Positions 36,228 to 49,389 of a stretch of DNA of 64,000 nt are shown here, one piece after another. The first letter of the stretch is position 1. Each line of letters starts with the position of its first letter. Origin of the DNA: Ischnura elegans (lineage: Eukaryota > Arthropoda > Insecta > Odonata > Coenagrionidae); assembly GCF_921293095.1 (NCBI RefSeq), contig NC_060254.1, forward strand, positions 55,970,069 to 56,034,068, in the 5' to 3' direction. A program made the translations under genes and the position numbers. The notes under the pieces were generated by a model. The model was given only the letters and a program-made list of their open reading frames with translations. It did not search any database and was not told where the DNA came from.

Positions 36228-38465
36228 AAATGTTTTTCTCTCGTGACTTTTTCACACTCTTCTTCATATCATAGCATAAAATTTCTACTTAGATCAGCCA
36301 TTCATGGCAAAATCCATTGGTGATTTTAGGTTTTCAGTGAAATACTTACACATAATTGTTCTCATGGGCTATTCAGAGAAGCTCATTTTAATAAAACTTA
36401 TGTGTTTTATTGAGCAAGACAACATCGATGCACCTAAAATAAGGCAATAACAAGTGCATGGGTGATGAAATGGCTACAAGAAACAGTACTTTTGTGCCAC
36501 CCAACTTTGATAATTATTAATGCAGTGCAGGCTGTTTACGAATGGTACCTCATTCGGCAGGATGAAAAGTGATTGTCACCAGGTGCAAAACTTCCACAAG
36601 TATTCCACAAGCAAATTTTCAGCCAATTACGACCCCTCCACCCCAATTATAAGCAAAAATAAGCATATGCCAACTCCCTTTTCTTCCCCTCTTTCTAATG
36701 CAAGATTTTTCAATTACTTCCAAGGAAAATCAATATGTATTTGGTATGATATTTGGAGGAGGTATCAGATGACTAAGGTCATTTAAACCATATGTGGGCA
36801 GGGTGGAGAGAAAACCAGTATTGATATTAGTATGGTCTATGAGAAATGTGCTGAGGGAATAACAGGTTAACATCCTATCTGACAGACGGAGTGCTGTGCT
36901 TGAAGAGTCCTTATCAAAGTACTAATGTAGGGATTAAAATACCCTAAAGACCACTGCATTCATTTCTTGGACATATGGCAGAGGTCATTTAAATATCCAA
37001 CCAACCAGTTTGGTGAGACATTGCACTGACCCTAGTGACGCACAAGAAGTACTCTGATAAGTAAGCCAGGATGATGGACCATTGACCATATCTCTTTCGG
37101 ATTAAATCCATTGTGGAATGGCATTTTGGCTACATTACAGCTTGCATCTTACCACTTATGTACCATCATGGACCAAGGATGATAACGCAATCAGAAGTAA
37201 TTTTTCTTCAGCATCAACACAGATGACTCTCAATCTGACAGATAAAATCCTCTTTACCAAAGAATATGCTGAATTTGATTATAAGAACTCTATTTACTTG
37301 TCCTAAGCTAAAGAAAGGAACATATCGTGATGGTACATAATGATGCTTTCCTTTGACGCACTTGAATTCTCTTCATTCAAGAAATTGAAAAAAGCTTGTT
37401 CAATTTTTATTATTATTATGCTGATTAAAGACATGTTATGTTAATGCCACAAATTAAAATTAAAAAAAAGTGAACTTGGTAGGTTTTAAGGTAGGCAGGG
37501 CTGTTCCAAAATTCAAATTCCGTGACTTTTCCTAAGCTGAAAACTTAATTTCCTCCCCAGACTTTTTCACTCTCCTTATGATCATAACCCAACATTTATG
37601 AAGAGTTAAGATCAATAAAATGTAAATTCTATTAAAAATTGTTTTCATAATAAATTTGGAGTTCCTGAACTATTCTTCAGCCACTGCATAAACACTTCCT
37701 CTGGTCATGAAAAAACTGAAACTCACGACAGAGACTGATTTAAGATTCAATTATTTGCTAGAGTTAGACGATAATGTATGTAGTGCTGAATCTCTATTAG
37801 AATTGCATTCATAATCTAAAGTGCAAAGAATTTAGTAATTTAAATATAATAAAATAATTCTAGTAGGAGTGAATTTGAGGCAAATTCAAAAAGTAACTGC
37901 AACAAAAACGAAAATCCCCCAAAAAGCCTAATTTCATCTAATTAAGCTTCGTACACTAACTTAGAAGACTCTTGAAATAACCTAAATTTGCCCTTAAGCA
38001 CTTCTACACCTGGAAAGCATAACATGTATATCATGTTGAGTCAACAAGGTAATGTTTTTTGCCTCCAGGAAAACGTAAGCTTCAATTTGCTGGCATTACT
38101 TTCTTAATGCTAATGGTGAGAATCCAAAAATTCAAATTGTGTCAAAAATTAACAGCTTGAGTTCAACTAATGCATCATGTGATCGTGTCATTCAGGAGAA
38201 GACCTCCTATAAAGGAAAAAAGCCCCTAAGAGAGGTATTGTGGAGAACAAGATGTTTCTATACCTTCTTCACATTAGATTTCCTGGTGAGGCTGTCACAT
38301 CCCAACACCCGATTACTGAGTCGGATTCCAGAGATTGAACAACTGCTGAATGTATAAATATGTAAATAAATCTGCACTTCAGAATAATAATGGATAGGTT
38401 TAGAATTTGATATTTAAACTTCATAATGATAACCTTTAGGGGATGCATTCCTCCCCCTTAACTAG

Positions 38466-38724
38466 TGTGATGTCGCAACCTTTTTTTAATCTCTAACAAT
38501 AATAGACCTCTATACTCTCTGGAGCTTTATTCTCTCTCCAGCCTCCAATATGGCTCTCTTCATAACAATCAATCATTTACACTCCGATCACCATAGCGCC
38601 CTCAACTCCCAAAACAGCAATATAAACATAAACATGCATACAAACAAAAATACAATTCAAAAATAAATGCATAAAACTCAAAAACAGTAGGATCATCATC
38701 CAACATCAAGGACGCGACGTTACA
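38466..38724. mobile_element. Probable solo LTR with CTAG duplication
   Basis: The 259-bp block starts TGTGATGTCGC and ends GCGACGTTACA, so it begins TG and ends CA with short inverted termini, and is flanked by a perfect 4-bp duplication CTAG (38,462-38,465 and 38,725-38,728). The body is C/T-rich with GCTTTATTCTCTCTCCAGCC. Such features fit a solo LTR of a gypsy- or BEL-type retrotransposon; a MITE is the alternative. Confidence 0.5.
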
Positions 38725-40412
38725 CTAGTAATATTAGCCTCTTTCGGTGATGCATTACTTGCTTTAAATTAACGCTATTATCTTGAAATTCTCGAAGTCC
38801 ATAGAGTAGACCTTTGATAGCACTTACTCTTTCTCAAGTATAAAATATTAGCATCTGAGGAAATTCAGAGGTAAGATCCTAAATTTGAGATTCACATCAA
38901 AGTTCATCAGAGTCTATTTATTACACAAACCCTGAAAATTACTAGATAACGGCATAAGTTTTAAGCACGTAATCCATCACAGAAGAAGACAGGACCATTG
39001 GGAGGTATACATCCTCTAAAGATCGCAACTTTAAGCATAAATTCACCAAAATAATATTTTTTTAAATTGTAACTACTAATCGAAATGAAGTTCTCTGTAT
39101 TTTTTTTTTAATTTATACCTTCAACCAGCCAAAAACTCCTAACAAATTTATTTATTTACATATTAGGGAGGTTGGCATGAAAGTGCATGTTCTATAAAAG
39201 CCGTACAAAGTTGACAAATATGACGTTAAGTACTTCAGTGAGTCACATATAGAACATAAAAGTACAATATTTACACAATATGTATTTACATGTAAACAGG
39301 GCTGGAAATAAATTCTGTTACCCTCCTTTTAAATATGGCAAGAGCATGAGTTTTAGAGATGCAAGGGAAGAATATTGCAAGACTTACTTATGGACTTATA
39401 GGTTTAGAGGGGATCACCAATACATTCAAACCTGTTATTTGTAATCATGCAATAAGAGAAGGATGGTGATGTTGAAGAAAATATTGATTTTTCAGGCTTT
39501 TCCTTTCCTTATCAACAGAAAAAAGTATATAACGTAAAATATGCATTTTTATGTGGTGACTAATTGCCTTCATTTTTTCATAAATGATCCTAAATGAACT
39601 GATAACAACATAAAATTAACTTCTGGAGTATAACAAAATATAGTTTTGGAAGGTAATTTCAATATTTTACTTAATACAGACTATCTTTCAAAATTTAAGT
39701 CTTTAAGCAGCATAAAAAAACGTTCCATAGATGGGAGGATTTTAATCAGCTAATGCACAAAAAAGAGGCTGTAATGTACTAATTATATTATACATTAACA
39801 CAGAAAATATTTTCCCACACTCAACGTGAAAATGATTTTGGCTGAACTTAATCTTGATTGAACTACCTTTAAAGAAGACAATGTTTCTTAAAAATCAATA
39901 TTTACAAGAGTAAATCAACATTTATAAAATAACGGAATCGTAAGCAAGAGCAAGACATTCAAGCATTTTGCCATTTTGTACATAAATATGCTGTCAAAAA
40001 TGTTATGTATGCATGCACATCTTAAAATACAGGGGAAATGTTTTCACAATTTCTATCCATCAATTAATATACACAGAAACAAAAAAATCTGAAATCACAA
40101 AAATTGTACTTCTAATCATAAGCAAAGCTTCAAAAATGCATTAACACCATTATAGTCAGCCCAATCACCTTCGGAAAATTTGGTCTATGGCTGCTGTCTT
40201 GTATAAGTCAACTAATATATCTAAACCATGCCCAAATACTTTTATCGCAGGGGTTACTGTAATTTCCTTTGGCATGTTTCGTTGTTTCAACATACGTATT
40301 TACCTTGTGAAAACCCTAGTTTTCCTCCCTCTTTTTCGCTTTTAGTGTACTTTTTATAAAATTGCACTGACAAATAAATCATATTGTCCCTGGCTTGTCA
40401 TTATCACTCACT

Positions 40413-40682
40413 CTAGATCCACTCTGCCAGCATGTAAGGGGAAGGAGGGAAGATCCACGAGACTGAGGAGTGTCGCGGGAATAGAGCAATGTGCGGCGAG
40501 GGAGGTGGCAGGGGGCAAATGCGGTAGGTGCCTTTGAGGCAGAGTTTCGGCATGAAGGAATCGAGATATCGAGGTTGATAATTTTGACCAAGGGTATCTA
40601 AAATATCCTTTACCTTAGAAAAAATTTTATCCAGGTTGAAAACCTCAACCTTCAATTTAGGCCCTTTAGGTGCCCCAGGCAC
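40413..40682 (-). other. Unassigned open frame in a channel intron
   Basis: A 89-codon frame starts MPGAPKGPKLKVEVFNLDKI and has a plausible amphipathic coding look (FSKVKDILDTLGQNYQPRYL). It is not flanked by clear splice sites and is not recognised; a transposon fragment is as likely as an exon. Confidence 0.2.
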
Positions 40683-41718
40683 GGCTATCAGTCATCGCAC
40701 AAACCTGGGGATTCTTTCATAAATTTTTTCTCACTGATTCGCACGCTTTGAGACCACAAACTCTTAAATTGGATCATTTTTTAAATATAAGCGCCGGCCT
40801 AACCACCCCTCAAGGATGCTGCCTCACCACCTTACCTTCAGTGAAATAATGGAAAAGCTCAGAGAGGCATTTTCTGCTATCTCGATGGCAGAAATGGCAT
40901 TAACCATTTCTTTCTCCAGGCAATTTCCGTTTCACTCCCAGAAAACTAATGCCCGATTCAAGAATGCATCAGACGTTCTTTCTGAGATTCTTAATAATCT
41001 CCAGTAGAACAGTGAAAATAACTCAAATTATTATGAACAATATTCTTACATACGTGATTACATACTCGGTTGATATATCAGCACCTTTAGCATTTCTAGA
41101 TGAAAACCGAAAGCTGATATATCTCCACCTTGAGCATCTAATGGTTAAGAGAAAGACATGATGAAACCTCCATGATGATGCCCTCCCAGCCTGAACCACA
41201 CACAAGAGCACCATCCCAGCCCACAACACAGTAGTTTTTTCTGTTATATTAATTAAAATGAGCAAGTAATTCGCAAAACTGGATATGCCCATCCGAAAGT
41301 CAATTTAAGTTGAAAGGAAAACATCTGCAAAACTGATTTTTCAATTTTCTTAGGCAATCATCAACAGGGAGGAGAACAGGTGTTTCCCTGGCTGGGAAAA
41401 GGCTAGGCTAATAGCGATTGCCCAACAGAAATGAAAAACCAATTTTGGAGATATTTTCCTTCCATCTTGAATTGGCATTTGGAATTCCTGTCTTTGAACA
41501 TATATCCCCAAAGACTAGCACAGAAGAGGGTCATAACTGAGAAAAATTGAACACAAAGAATCAAGTGTCTAGCGGATGCAGGTCTACTCATGGGGAACAG
41601 GGGTATAGCTTTGCTTACGAGCACTCACTTGAAGAAAATAATTGTGTTATTGTGAAATATTGCTGCAGGATAGGTAAAAAGAAGAACGTTTTCACTATGA
41701 AGGGAAGGAAATCCTCAC

Positions 41719-41906
41719 CATTGGTGGCACCTGAACTTCCGTTGAGCGAACGTCGCCCTGCGTTGGTGCTACCCCGCCTCACATGCAGGAACTGAGAGAG
41801 GCGGTGCCATGGCTGGTGGTGGTGCTGTTGTGCCGACGACCCACCAGGACTCGACGTTTGTGTCTGCCCGTCCTCTAGCTCAGCGGCCTCATGCTCCTTC
41901 AGCCGC
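41719..41906 (-). CDS. NaCP60E: Channel exon: post-IQ cytoplasmic tail
   Basis: After the IQ motif the frame continues RRLKEHEAAELEDGQTQTSS and then a His/Gln/Ser/Gly-rich stretch with QQHHHQPW and basic clusters (HVRRGSTNAGRR). Acceptor TTTAG and donor GTGAGG, with phases matching both neighbours. No domain is recognised; tails of this family diverge rapidly here. The call rests on the unbroken frame across both junctions. Confidence 0.75.
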
Positions 41907-43516
41907 CTAAAGTTGAGGAAAAGTTGGTATTCACAGCTCAGTGCTCACTGTGTAGCGATGGAAAAATTCCCTCGGGTTTCCAGGTTTTTAAAAGAAATTG
42001 CCATGTTTTTCCGGGTTCTTTGTAGAAGCATTTTGGCTTAATCATGCCATTGGGGTAGAAAATACTGACCACAAGAATACTTTTCAAGTCCTTACAATGC
42101 TGTAACAACTTATTGCAAAGATTGTTAATTCACCCTTCCAGAGTCAGTATGCAAAATGGAGTGGCTTTTAGACATTTTAGCAATCCCCTGTAACAGTTTT
42201 TGCACAAAGAGTTTTTCGACCTCTTCGATAATGGAAATGGCTGAAATTCCAGAACAACATGCAGCATTAAAATTTTGTTTTCTGCTTGGTAAAAATGCCT
42301 CAAAAGCAGTTGATATGCTGTCTTCAGCCTACAGAGAACACACCTTGAAAAGGACTTGTGGGTACGAGTGGTATTTGCAATTCAAAAGTGGCAACATGTC
42401 AATCGAAGACATTCAATGCCTTCCATGTCCAAAACTGGTAAAAATGTGGAGAAAATTCCTGCCCTTGAGAACAAGGATAAGAGGTATACTATTGATTAAC
42501 TTGCAGAAAAGCCTGTCAAGAATGATAGAGGGGAGAAAATTGAAAAATAGGATCTTGTATTATAGTAAAAATTAAAGCTTTAAAAAATATAAAAGCAATA
42601 ACAATTTTTGGTTTTCAGACTATCAGTACAGGGGTAAAATAGATTTGGCCAAAAAGTAGAAACTTTTCTTTTTTCATTTCAAAACTATACCTAAAAAAGT
42701 ACAAAGCTTTATGAACTACATAAGCTCAACATAAGATAAAATGGAGAGAATGCACCTTAAAATATCAATTGATATGTGAGGGATTCTACCCGATAAACTT
42801 GTGCTAGAGGCACACTTTTTTCCCAGAAAAAAACAAATTGAAAATAAGATGCACCTCTAAGACAAATTTTATGGGAGGGAATGGTTCACTTGCTACATTT
42901 GGGGTGATGCAGGATATACAGGGGCCTATTAACTCATAAAAACTTATTGTTAGAGAAAAAGGTGTGGGGTGCTCTACGACTACGATTAGTGCATTAAGAT
43001 AATTGTTGGAAAAAAAGAATAAAAAGAGAGTTTGGTGCATTTGTCCGCAATTACCAACTTAATGCAAATTACAGTGAGGTCAGGTATCTTTTGTTTAAAG
43101 GAATATCAATTACTCCACTTATTCCAAATGGCAATTTTATAATTATAAGGCAAAGGCAACAACTGAATACTTACCTCCAAGGTTCATACTTGCCTATGAA
43201 GCAATATGCTGCATAAATTTAAGGGAATATTGCATGATTTGATAATGGCCAAAATGTCGAAGCATGAATAGTTAAAAACTCTGTGGTTCGCAGTTAGGCG
43301 TGCACAACCTCGCAATAGCAGAAAAAAAGTCCCAAAATTATACTCTTCAATTTGCACAGAGAAAAGAGGGGTGCACCTCTTACAGGTGTTTACATGGAAC
43401 TTGCCAATCTGATAATACATTTAATCAGTTCAAAATAACCTATTTCATTTAGTAGTAGTGAGTTTTTGAATCGCATGAATTACCCCCACCAGAAATGATG
43501 AATTATAATTACTTAC
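41907..43516 (-). other. Channel intron, 1.6 kb
   Basis: Contains a plus-strand mariner N-terminal fragment (42,236-42,545); otherwise nothing recognised. Confidence 0.7.
42236..42545 (+). pseudogene. Mariner transposase N-terminal fragment
   Basis: The frame includes EQHAALKFCFLLGKNASKAV, DMLSSAYREHTLKRTCGYEW and YLQFKSGNMSIEDIQCLPCP, matching the first helix-turn-helix of mariner transposases (CFLLGK, YEW/F..F..G). After LVKM the frame shifts and soon stops. The catalytic part is absent, so it is a 5' fragment. It lies antisense to the channel gene. Confidence 0.7.
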
Positions 43517-43656
43517 CGAACATATTCCCGAAAAGTACTTTGTATCAGCCTAGCTGCCTTATCTTGGCGTTTCCAAATTCGAGTGGAAGATATAATTTCC
43601 AGTTCTTTTCGAGTTGGGAACTGTTTTTTGAACTTGACATCCATCTGCTCTTGTAA
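43517..43656 (-). CDS. NaCP60E: Channel exon: IQ (calmodulin-binding) motif
   Basis: The 46 codons begin LQEQMDVKFKKQFPTRKELE and contain RQDKAARLIQSTFREYVR. The last stretch fits the IQ motif (IQ at its centre followed by basic residues), the calmodulin-binding helix of sodium and calcium channel tails; binding here is inferred from the motif. Acceptor TTACAG, donor GTAAGT, ending with two bases of an Arg codon. Confidence 0.88.
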
Positions 43657-43803
43657 CTGTAAATAAATAAGAGGCTGGTGAAGTTCTATTATGGAAAACT
43701 GGCTTTACCAAAAATAAATTTCACCAAGTTATGGGAAACCTTCAGTCCATATTGATGTATCAAAGTCAGGCTTTGAGTCTATTGGTATTCTCAAATTTAA
43801 ACA

Positions 43804-45439
43804 CAGCAAACTGCTGATTATCCGAGCTAGTGTTGGGTAGAGGCAGAACGGATAATCAGAATACATGGATAATACAAATTTCACTTTTATGTCTCATAAT
43901 TTTCAATATTTACATAAAAAATATGTCTTCACCCGACCATGGATCTTTTTTTAGCAGCAATAATTTCATTGTACCCATATTTCCTCTCCTCCATATAAGG
44001 TCTGGTTTCATAGAAGCATGCATCTGTGGACGCATGGTTTGCAGCAATGTGATCATGGATCCAGGAAAGTGGTTCGCACAAATGCTTCAAAACCAATGTG
44101 CAATGCAGGAAACTACATTGACAGGCACTTCGCCCTGCCTTCGTATTGTGCACAAGTTGCCCTAGGAGGCCGGATCGGATCTGTGATCATGGAGTGTGAT
44201 CATGCCCCATGATGCTTGGAAAATAGGTATACGAGCTCCCATAATGGCAACTGGCAAGTGATCACTAGATCATGTATGGGCAGTTCTAGGAAACAAGGGC
44301 TTACAGCAAACTGTCTAGTGCATAATTATATGATTATCTAGGTGTTTAAGCATCTGATTTTATATACAGGCGGTCCTTGACTTTTGTACACTCCACTTTG
44401 GTACACTCGACTTTCGTACAATTCACACTTTCGTACATTCAAAATTGACACCTTTTACTTGACTTCCGTAGGCTAAATTCGGACTTTCGGACGTTGGTCT
44501 GTAACTTTTTAAATTCCTGCAATGTTTACTGCGCATACCAACATTCAATTGTTTCAAATGGCAGTATATGCGAACAATACGAACGTTTACAATGAAGGGA
44601 ATTGTTGGTAGTTGACTCTAATCTAGGTGATTTATTTGGGAGAAAGACTACCTGCTATAGGCTCCTTCATCAAGAGAAGAAGAAGGCCTTCATTGGAGAG
44701 ATTTTTCAAAAAAATTGACAAGACATCATCAAATAGCTTTCAATAAAACTAGTAAGATCTTTCCAATTGTGTTTTTTCGTTTGAGTGCTCTTTAATTCAT
44801 GTAAGTACACCTTCAGCAACGATATTGCAGAAATATCACCCGAATTCCGTTTGTCTTTTGTCTTTTTTGAATAACATGCGAAATATACACGATCATGAAT
44901 GTCACCTGCCGAATGTCGAATTTTGGTGTAAAAATTAATAGGTATCCTGAGTGCGGGTTCAACAATTATATTTTGTTATGCTTCTTGATACGTCTTATTA
45001 TTTATAGTGGACGCAATAAGTAGAATGTCAACTTAAACGCCAAGAGGAAGTTTCACTCGATAGCCAACGGAGTTCTTGTTTTTTAAATTTTATTTACATT
45101 TTCTGCGTATTTTCGAAAGAAATTAGATGATTTGAGGAATTTTATTAACATATTATTCAAATTTAGTGAATTGAAATAAAATCCGTGAAAAAAAAAGGTT
45201 TTAGTACATATATTCCGCTCTTTTGGAACATAACCTCTAATTAGTATGGAAGTCAATGGTTCGACTTTTGTACATTCGACTTTCGTACAAGTTTTCGGGA
45301 ATGCATTGTGTGCGAAAGTCGGGGACCGCCTGTATTATATAGATCGCGGAAGAAATCAAAGGAGGGTGAAAATCATGCATGGATAATGGATGGATACACA
45401 ACAAGGATAAACCAGTCATGGATAATCGAGAGTATACTG
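43804..45439. mobile_element. Tigger-like element carrying a nested insertion
   Basis: The left end CAGCAAACTGCTGATTATCC and the reversed right end CAGTATACTCTCGATTATCC are inverted repeats typical of pogo/Tigger ends. TA follows the right end; the left flank is CA, probably a mutated TA. Without the inner insertion it is about 0.67 kb and has no recognised transposase, so it is non-autonomous. Confidence 0.65.
44367..45332. mobile_element. Second Tigger-like element, inserted inside the first
   Basis: The ends CAGGCGGTCCTTGACTTTTG and, reversed, CAGGCGGTCCCCGACTTTCG are inverted and flanked by TA on both sides (44,365-44,366, 45,333-45,334). The interior shows repeated words GACTTTCGTACA. 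No transposase is recognised, so it is a non-autonomous copy. Being within the other element, it inserted later. Confidence 0.75.
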
Positions 45440-45482
45440 TAAGCCTAAAATATATTTATGTTACAATGGCAAACATTCTTAC

Positions 45483-45702
45483 TTTATGAAATTCTTCGTT
45501 TTCTTCCACATGTCCAAGAACATGTTTTACGAGAGCATGAAGAATGTCAAGACAGTGGATTTTGTTTCCTCTTGCAATTGGTAGGTTGAAGGAAACAAGA
45601 GCCACTGTGTTAGGTTTAGGGATTCCCAGAGGAGGATCGAGGCTTGCAATGAAATCGGACAGCTGCGAAAATCCAATGAATTGCGTTGCGTGAGGATCAT
45701 AC
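45483..45702 (-). CDS. NaCP60E: Channel exon: C-terminal EF-hand-like domain
   Basis: The exon finishes the Lys codon and encodes 73 residues from [20 protein letters not shown] to [14 protein letters not shown]. This is the globular C-terminal domain that follows S6 in sodium channels; it has an EF-hand-like fold and in characterised channels helps set inactivation by contacting the III-IV linker. The sequence [11 protein letters not shown] and the segment [17 protein letters not shown] are the conserved landmarks. It lies alone between introns of 5.0 and 1.8 kb and ends in phase 0 at donor GTAAGA. Confidence 0.9.
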
Positions 45703-46142
45703 CTAGAAAGAAAAAAATAAATTAATTAATAACATTATAAGAGTACAAAGGAAAACCTACAGCAGCCCATACATAACATGGTGTTACATATGAAATGATC
45801 TTAAAAATGTTGGCCCATTGTCTATTTTAAAGATGCTTTTAGTCTGACTTTATATCAGATGAAAAGCATCACTAATTGGTCATCATAGTTCACAGAGTAA
45901 AACATTTCAGATATAATTGAAAGCTCTATTGTCAAGTTGATATTTATGCTTATTTGACCACAGGAAATCTTGTAGGTGATGTATTTTAATATGTCACCAA
46001 TCAGATTTGCTATGGTCTAATCAGTATAAATATCAACTTACATTTGCAGCAAAAGATAAGAATAGAAGCCAATAGTACTTGAATTTTTATATCATTTAAA
46101 TCTACGATGACCAAAGAATTGTTCAAAGTTAATATAAAAACC

Positions 46143-47030
46143 AAGTAGCTGTAATGAAATCTGGATACAACCATGAAGAAGCAAGAATAAGGAAAGCAAT
46201 GAGACAAGGAGCATTGTCCCCAGTAATTTTTAATGCTTACTTAAGAAAGCCAACAATGAAATCAAAGAGAGGACTTCTGGATTCATTGTCTACAGGGAAA
46301 GAAGAAGAATATTGTGATTTGATGACGACGTACCAGTGATAGCTGAGAAAAAGAAGGATTTGAAGAAGATTGTTACATATGGAAAGGACAATTGCCCGAT
46401 ATCAGCTGAAAATCAATGAAAAGAAAACTAAGATATTAACAGAAGGTTTACAGAAGAATAGAGGATACTAGGACAAACATTAAACTACAAAAACAAAAGC
46501 CTGAAGAGCAAAAAGAGTTTTTCTGCCTAGGAAACCGAGTAATCAAAGGTGGATGATGCAAGAAAGAAATAGCAGAATAGCTCAGACAAAGAGAGCATTC
46601 TATGTAAAGAAGAACTTCTTAGAGCTAAGAAAACAAGCATAATAGTAAGAAAACAATTCACCATACATGCTACCATGCTGGAGCATGTTTGTTTATGGGA
46701 GCATGACGTGGATATAGAGAGCAGCAGAGATATCAAAGGTTTTAATTCAATTTAAAATACGGTGCTAATGAATAATGAATGTAAAACAAATTGAGCGAGT
46801 GCATATTGAGTAAGTACTAAGAAGAGTGTGAAAAAAGAGAAGTCTACTAAAAACCCTAAGAAGAAGAAGAAGAAGGAGGGGCATTTCGATCCGAAGCAAT
46901 GTGAGGCATGATGCCCTGATGAAGACAATCTTTGAGGGACAAGTGAATGGGAAGAATGGTAGAGGAAAGGCCAGGATGAGTTACATAAGACAAGTTATTA
47001 AGAATGAAAAAAAGAATACATAAATATGTA
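46143..47030 (+). pseudogene. Decayed reverse transcriptase of a non-LTR retrotransposon
   Basis: Plus-strand frames carry MRQGALSPVIFNAYL, the RQG.LSP.(L/I)FN block of LINE reverse transcriptases, then LKINEKKTKILTEG (matching GL.IN.KKTK), later weaker remnants, and a C-terminal-like RHDALMKTIFEGQVNGKNGR G. The order matches the RT and tail of RTE/Jockey-type LINEs. Many stops and shifts make it a relic; the YADD-type catalytic box was not found. Confidence 0.55.
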
Positions 47031-47839
47031 AATATGAAAAAGATTAGCTGGTTTAAGAGCCAGGTGGAAATGCATCGAACCGATCTCGAAATTGTTGAGT
47101 TATGGCGATGTTGACCATTTAAAAGATAACTTATAGCTTAGGACATTATTTCATACTTTGGTTAATAATGAACCACATATTCAAGGTAAGATAGCAGTAC
47201 TTTATCCTAATTTAAAAGGAATTCATTTATCAGCTAATCAACTGCACCATGCTTTCTTACATTTAATTATGTATTTCATCGCACATCAAGCCATGCATGT
47301 AAAGCTAAAAATTCATTTCATTAAAATGGCATTTCATAAATTCAATTGCATGCAAGATGATAACATAATATGCATTTGTGATTCAATCATACATACACGC
47401 CCTGCAAGTTGTTCACTGTAACAAAAAGCATGGGTTTCCCCATGAGAATTGACAAATACACCAGTTTAAGGAAAAAAAACAAGATTTCCCATTAACCTGC
47501 GTGGCATATTAAAAAATGTTTTATACATTTGTTGAAATACTATTGCAGATGGTTGGGAGTGAAGTGGTGTTATACAACAGGGTGTCCTCACAAAAGTGAG
47601 AGCATTTCATTCAAATGCATGATTCTTACTTTTCACGGCTAAAGTTTAAAAAATCTCCAGTTTACATATCCACAGTTCTTTGTGAGAAAATATAAAAGTA
47701 TTTTATAAATGTTTTAATAGTTTTGAGTACTTTCCTAGGTAACCCAAAAAATAAGCATTGTGTAATAATAAATAATAAGAAAAAAACATCCAATTAAGCA
47801 ACATAAAAAGCAGTTTTCAGGGCATTAAATATGCATGTA

Positions 47840-48633
47840 CAGTAGACCCTTGATTTAAGATAATAATCTGTTGCAGAGGACCGATCATGAAGTGAATCCC
47901 TCCAAACACAGACAGTCATCTACAAATGAACATCTTACTTATGAAATTTCAGGTATATGAACATTTATTGTCCAAAATTTCAGATTTTTCACCTTTGGTG
48001 TAGGCGGATGCGACTGGCAGATTAGCAGGAAGGAACTTGTACTTTGGGCCTAACGTGTTCGTGACATATGTATTTCAATGAATCTTAGCTGTGACAAATT
48101 TTAACTATAATATCATACTGTATAGATACTGTCCTTTGGGGACAGGACTTTGAAAATGTTGCTTGAAAAACAGCATCACTAAGTATGACTGATAGAGTAT
48201 TGCAAAACTGATGGTTGATACAGAATCATGACATATCAGTTTGCGACCGCTGTGAGTGACAAAATTATGATTCAGTGCTGCATGCTGCAGGATAATTACA
48301 CTTTTCGATGAATTGCTTAGGCTTTCGAACTTACCAATAAGGCCTGGGAACGCTTCTTGTTCTTATGATGAGGACTTATTTTACTGAATCTGCATTATTT
48401 CCACACAAGGAATCAGTTTAAAGTGCAGCATATGAAAATTTTGCTACGTTATAAATAAGGCAGCGATATTTATATTTATAAATAAGGCAGAGAATTACAT
48501 AAAAGGCAAAATACTGAGCAACAGGAATAAAAATTGGTGAAATTTGGAATTTTTAACATAGCAAGGAAAATCAGCTCAGATCATAAACCAAATCCATCGT
48601 AAGGTGTAGCCATTATAAAGCGGGGATCCACTG
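47840..48633. mobile_element. Tigger-like MITE with TA duplication
   Basis: The ends CAGTAGACCCTTGATTTAAG and, reversed, CAGTGGATCCCCGCTTTATA are inverted and flanked by TA (47,838-47,839, 48,634-48,635). Part of its sequence (GCATGCTGCAGGATAATTAC, TTGCTTAGGCTTTCGA) recurs in diverged form at 61,690-61,790. Confidence 0.7.
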
Positions 48634-49389
48634 TACAGGCATTTAAAGAAGACTAGACTACAAGTGAACTTAGTGGTCTCTATGTTAAGCTCTTGTGTTG
48701 GGGCAAAGCCTATGGAAAATTTCATCAATTTCCACAAAAATATTCAGGGACTTAGAGAAATTGAAAATCCAGACCATCAACTTCCAGCCATCTACCTATG
48801 TGGGGGACCACTTTAAAAGATCTTAGGACCGAATTGAACTCCCCGGGAGTAAATGTGGCAACTTACCTTTCCTGCACTCATGTCTCTGATGCAAGTTTGT
48901 GGTCCTGATTTTCAGAGAATGGCGACAAGAGGAAGGGATGGTGTACAGGGCGAAAGATAGGAATGCAAACTATGATGTGCCCTGTTCTCTAGGTGAAAAA
49001 GATGAAGGGAAGTATGACTTTCAAAAGGAGATGTTGGCGCTCTGAATTTGTGTTTCGACTTTTTGTGCGAGGTCTGCTTGCCAGCCAACAAGGGTACAAC
49101 GAGCCAACTACTGGGGTGGTTAGTCTTGTGCTGGGACCCCGATGTTTCTGAACTCGGAAGAACTTTACTGTAATACTGACTCTACACTTCATGTCTCAAC
49201 ATCAAGAAGCAAGCATGACTTGCAAAGCAAACAAAAAATAAATTTCTATAATGCAACGTGACAGGAGATGTTTGCATAAACATACTCATCCCTATCAAAA
49301 CAGGATTCTGTGCCTTGGTCATGAGCTGAGGAATCAGCTTCGGGCAATGCTTTCTCAGAAGGAGGATACATTGCTAAGATACTAAAACT

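Larger units (their letters stand above)
35658..41718 (-). other. Channel intron, 6.1 kb
   Basis: The intron between the post-IQ and terminal exons holds a three-copy 17-bp tandem repeat (36,175-36,227), a probable solo LTR (38,466-38,724) and an unassigned minus-strand open frame (40,413-40,682). The rest is AT-rich with nothing recognised. Confidence 0.7.
43657..45482 (-). other. Channel intron, 1.8 kb, filled by nested transposons
   Basis: Nearly the whole intron is the 43,804-45,439 Tigger-like element with a second element inside it. Confidence 0.7.
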
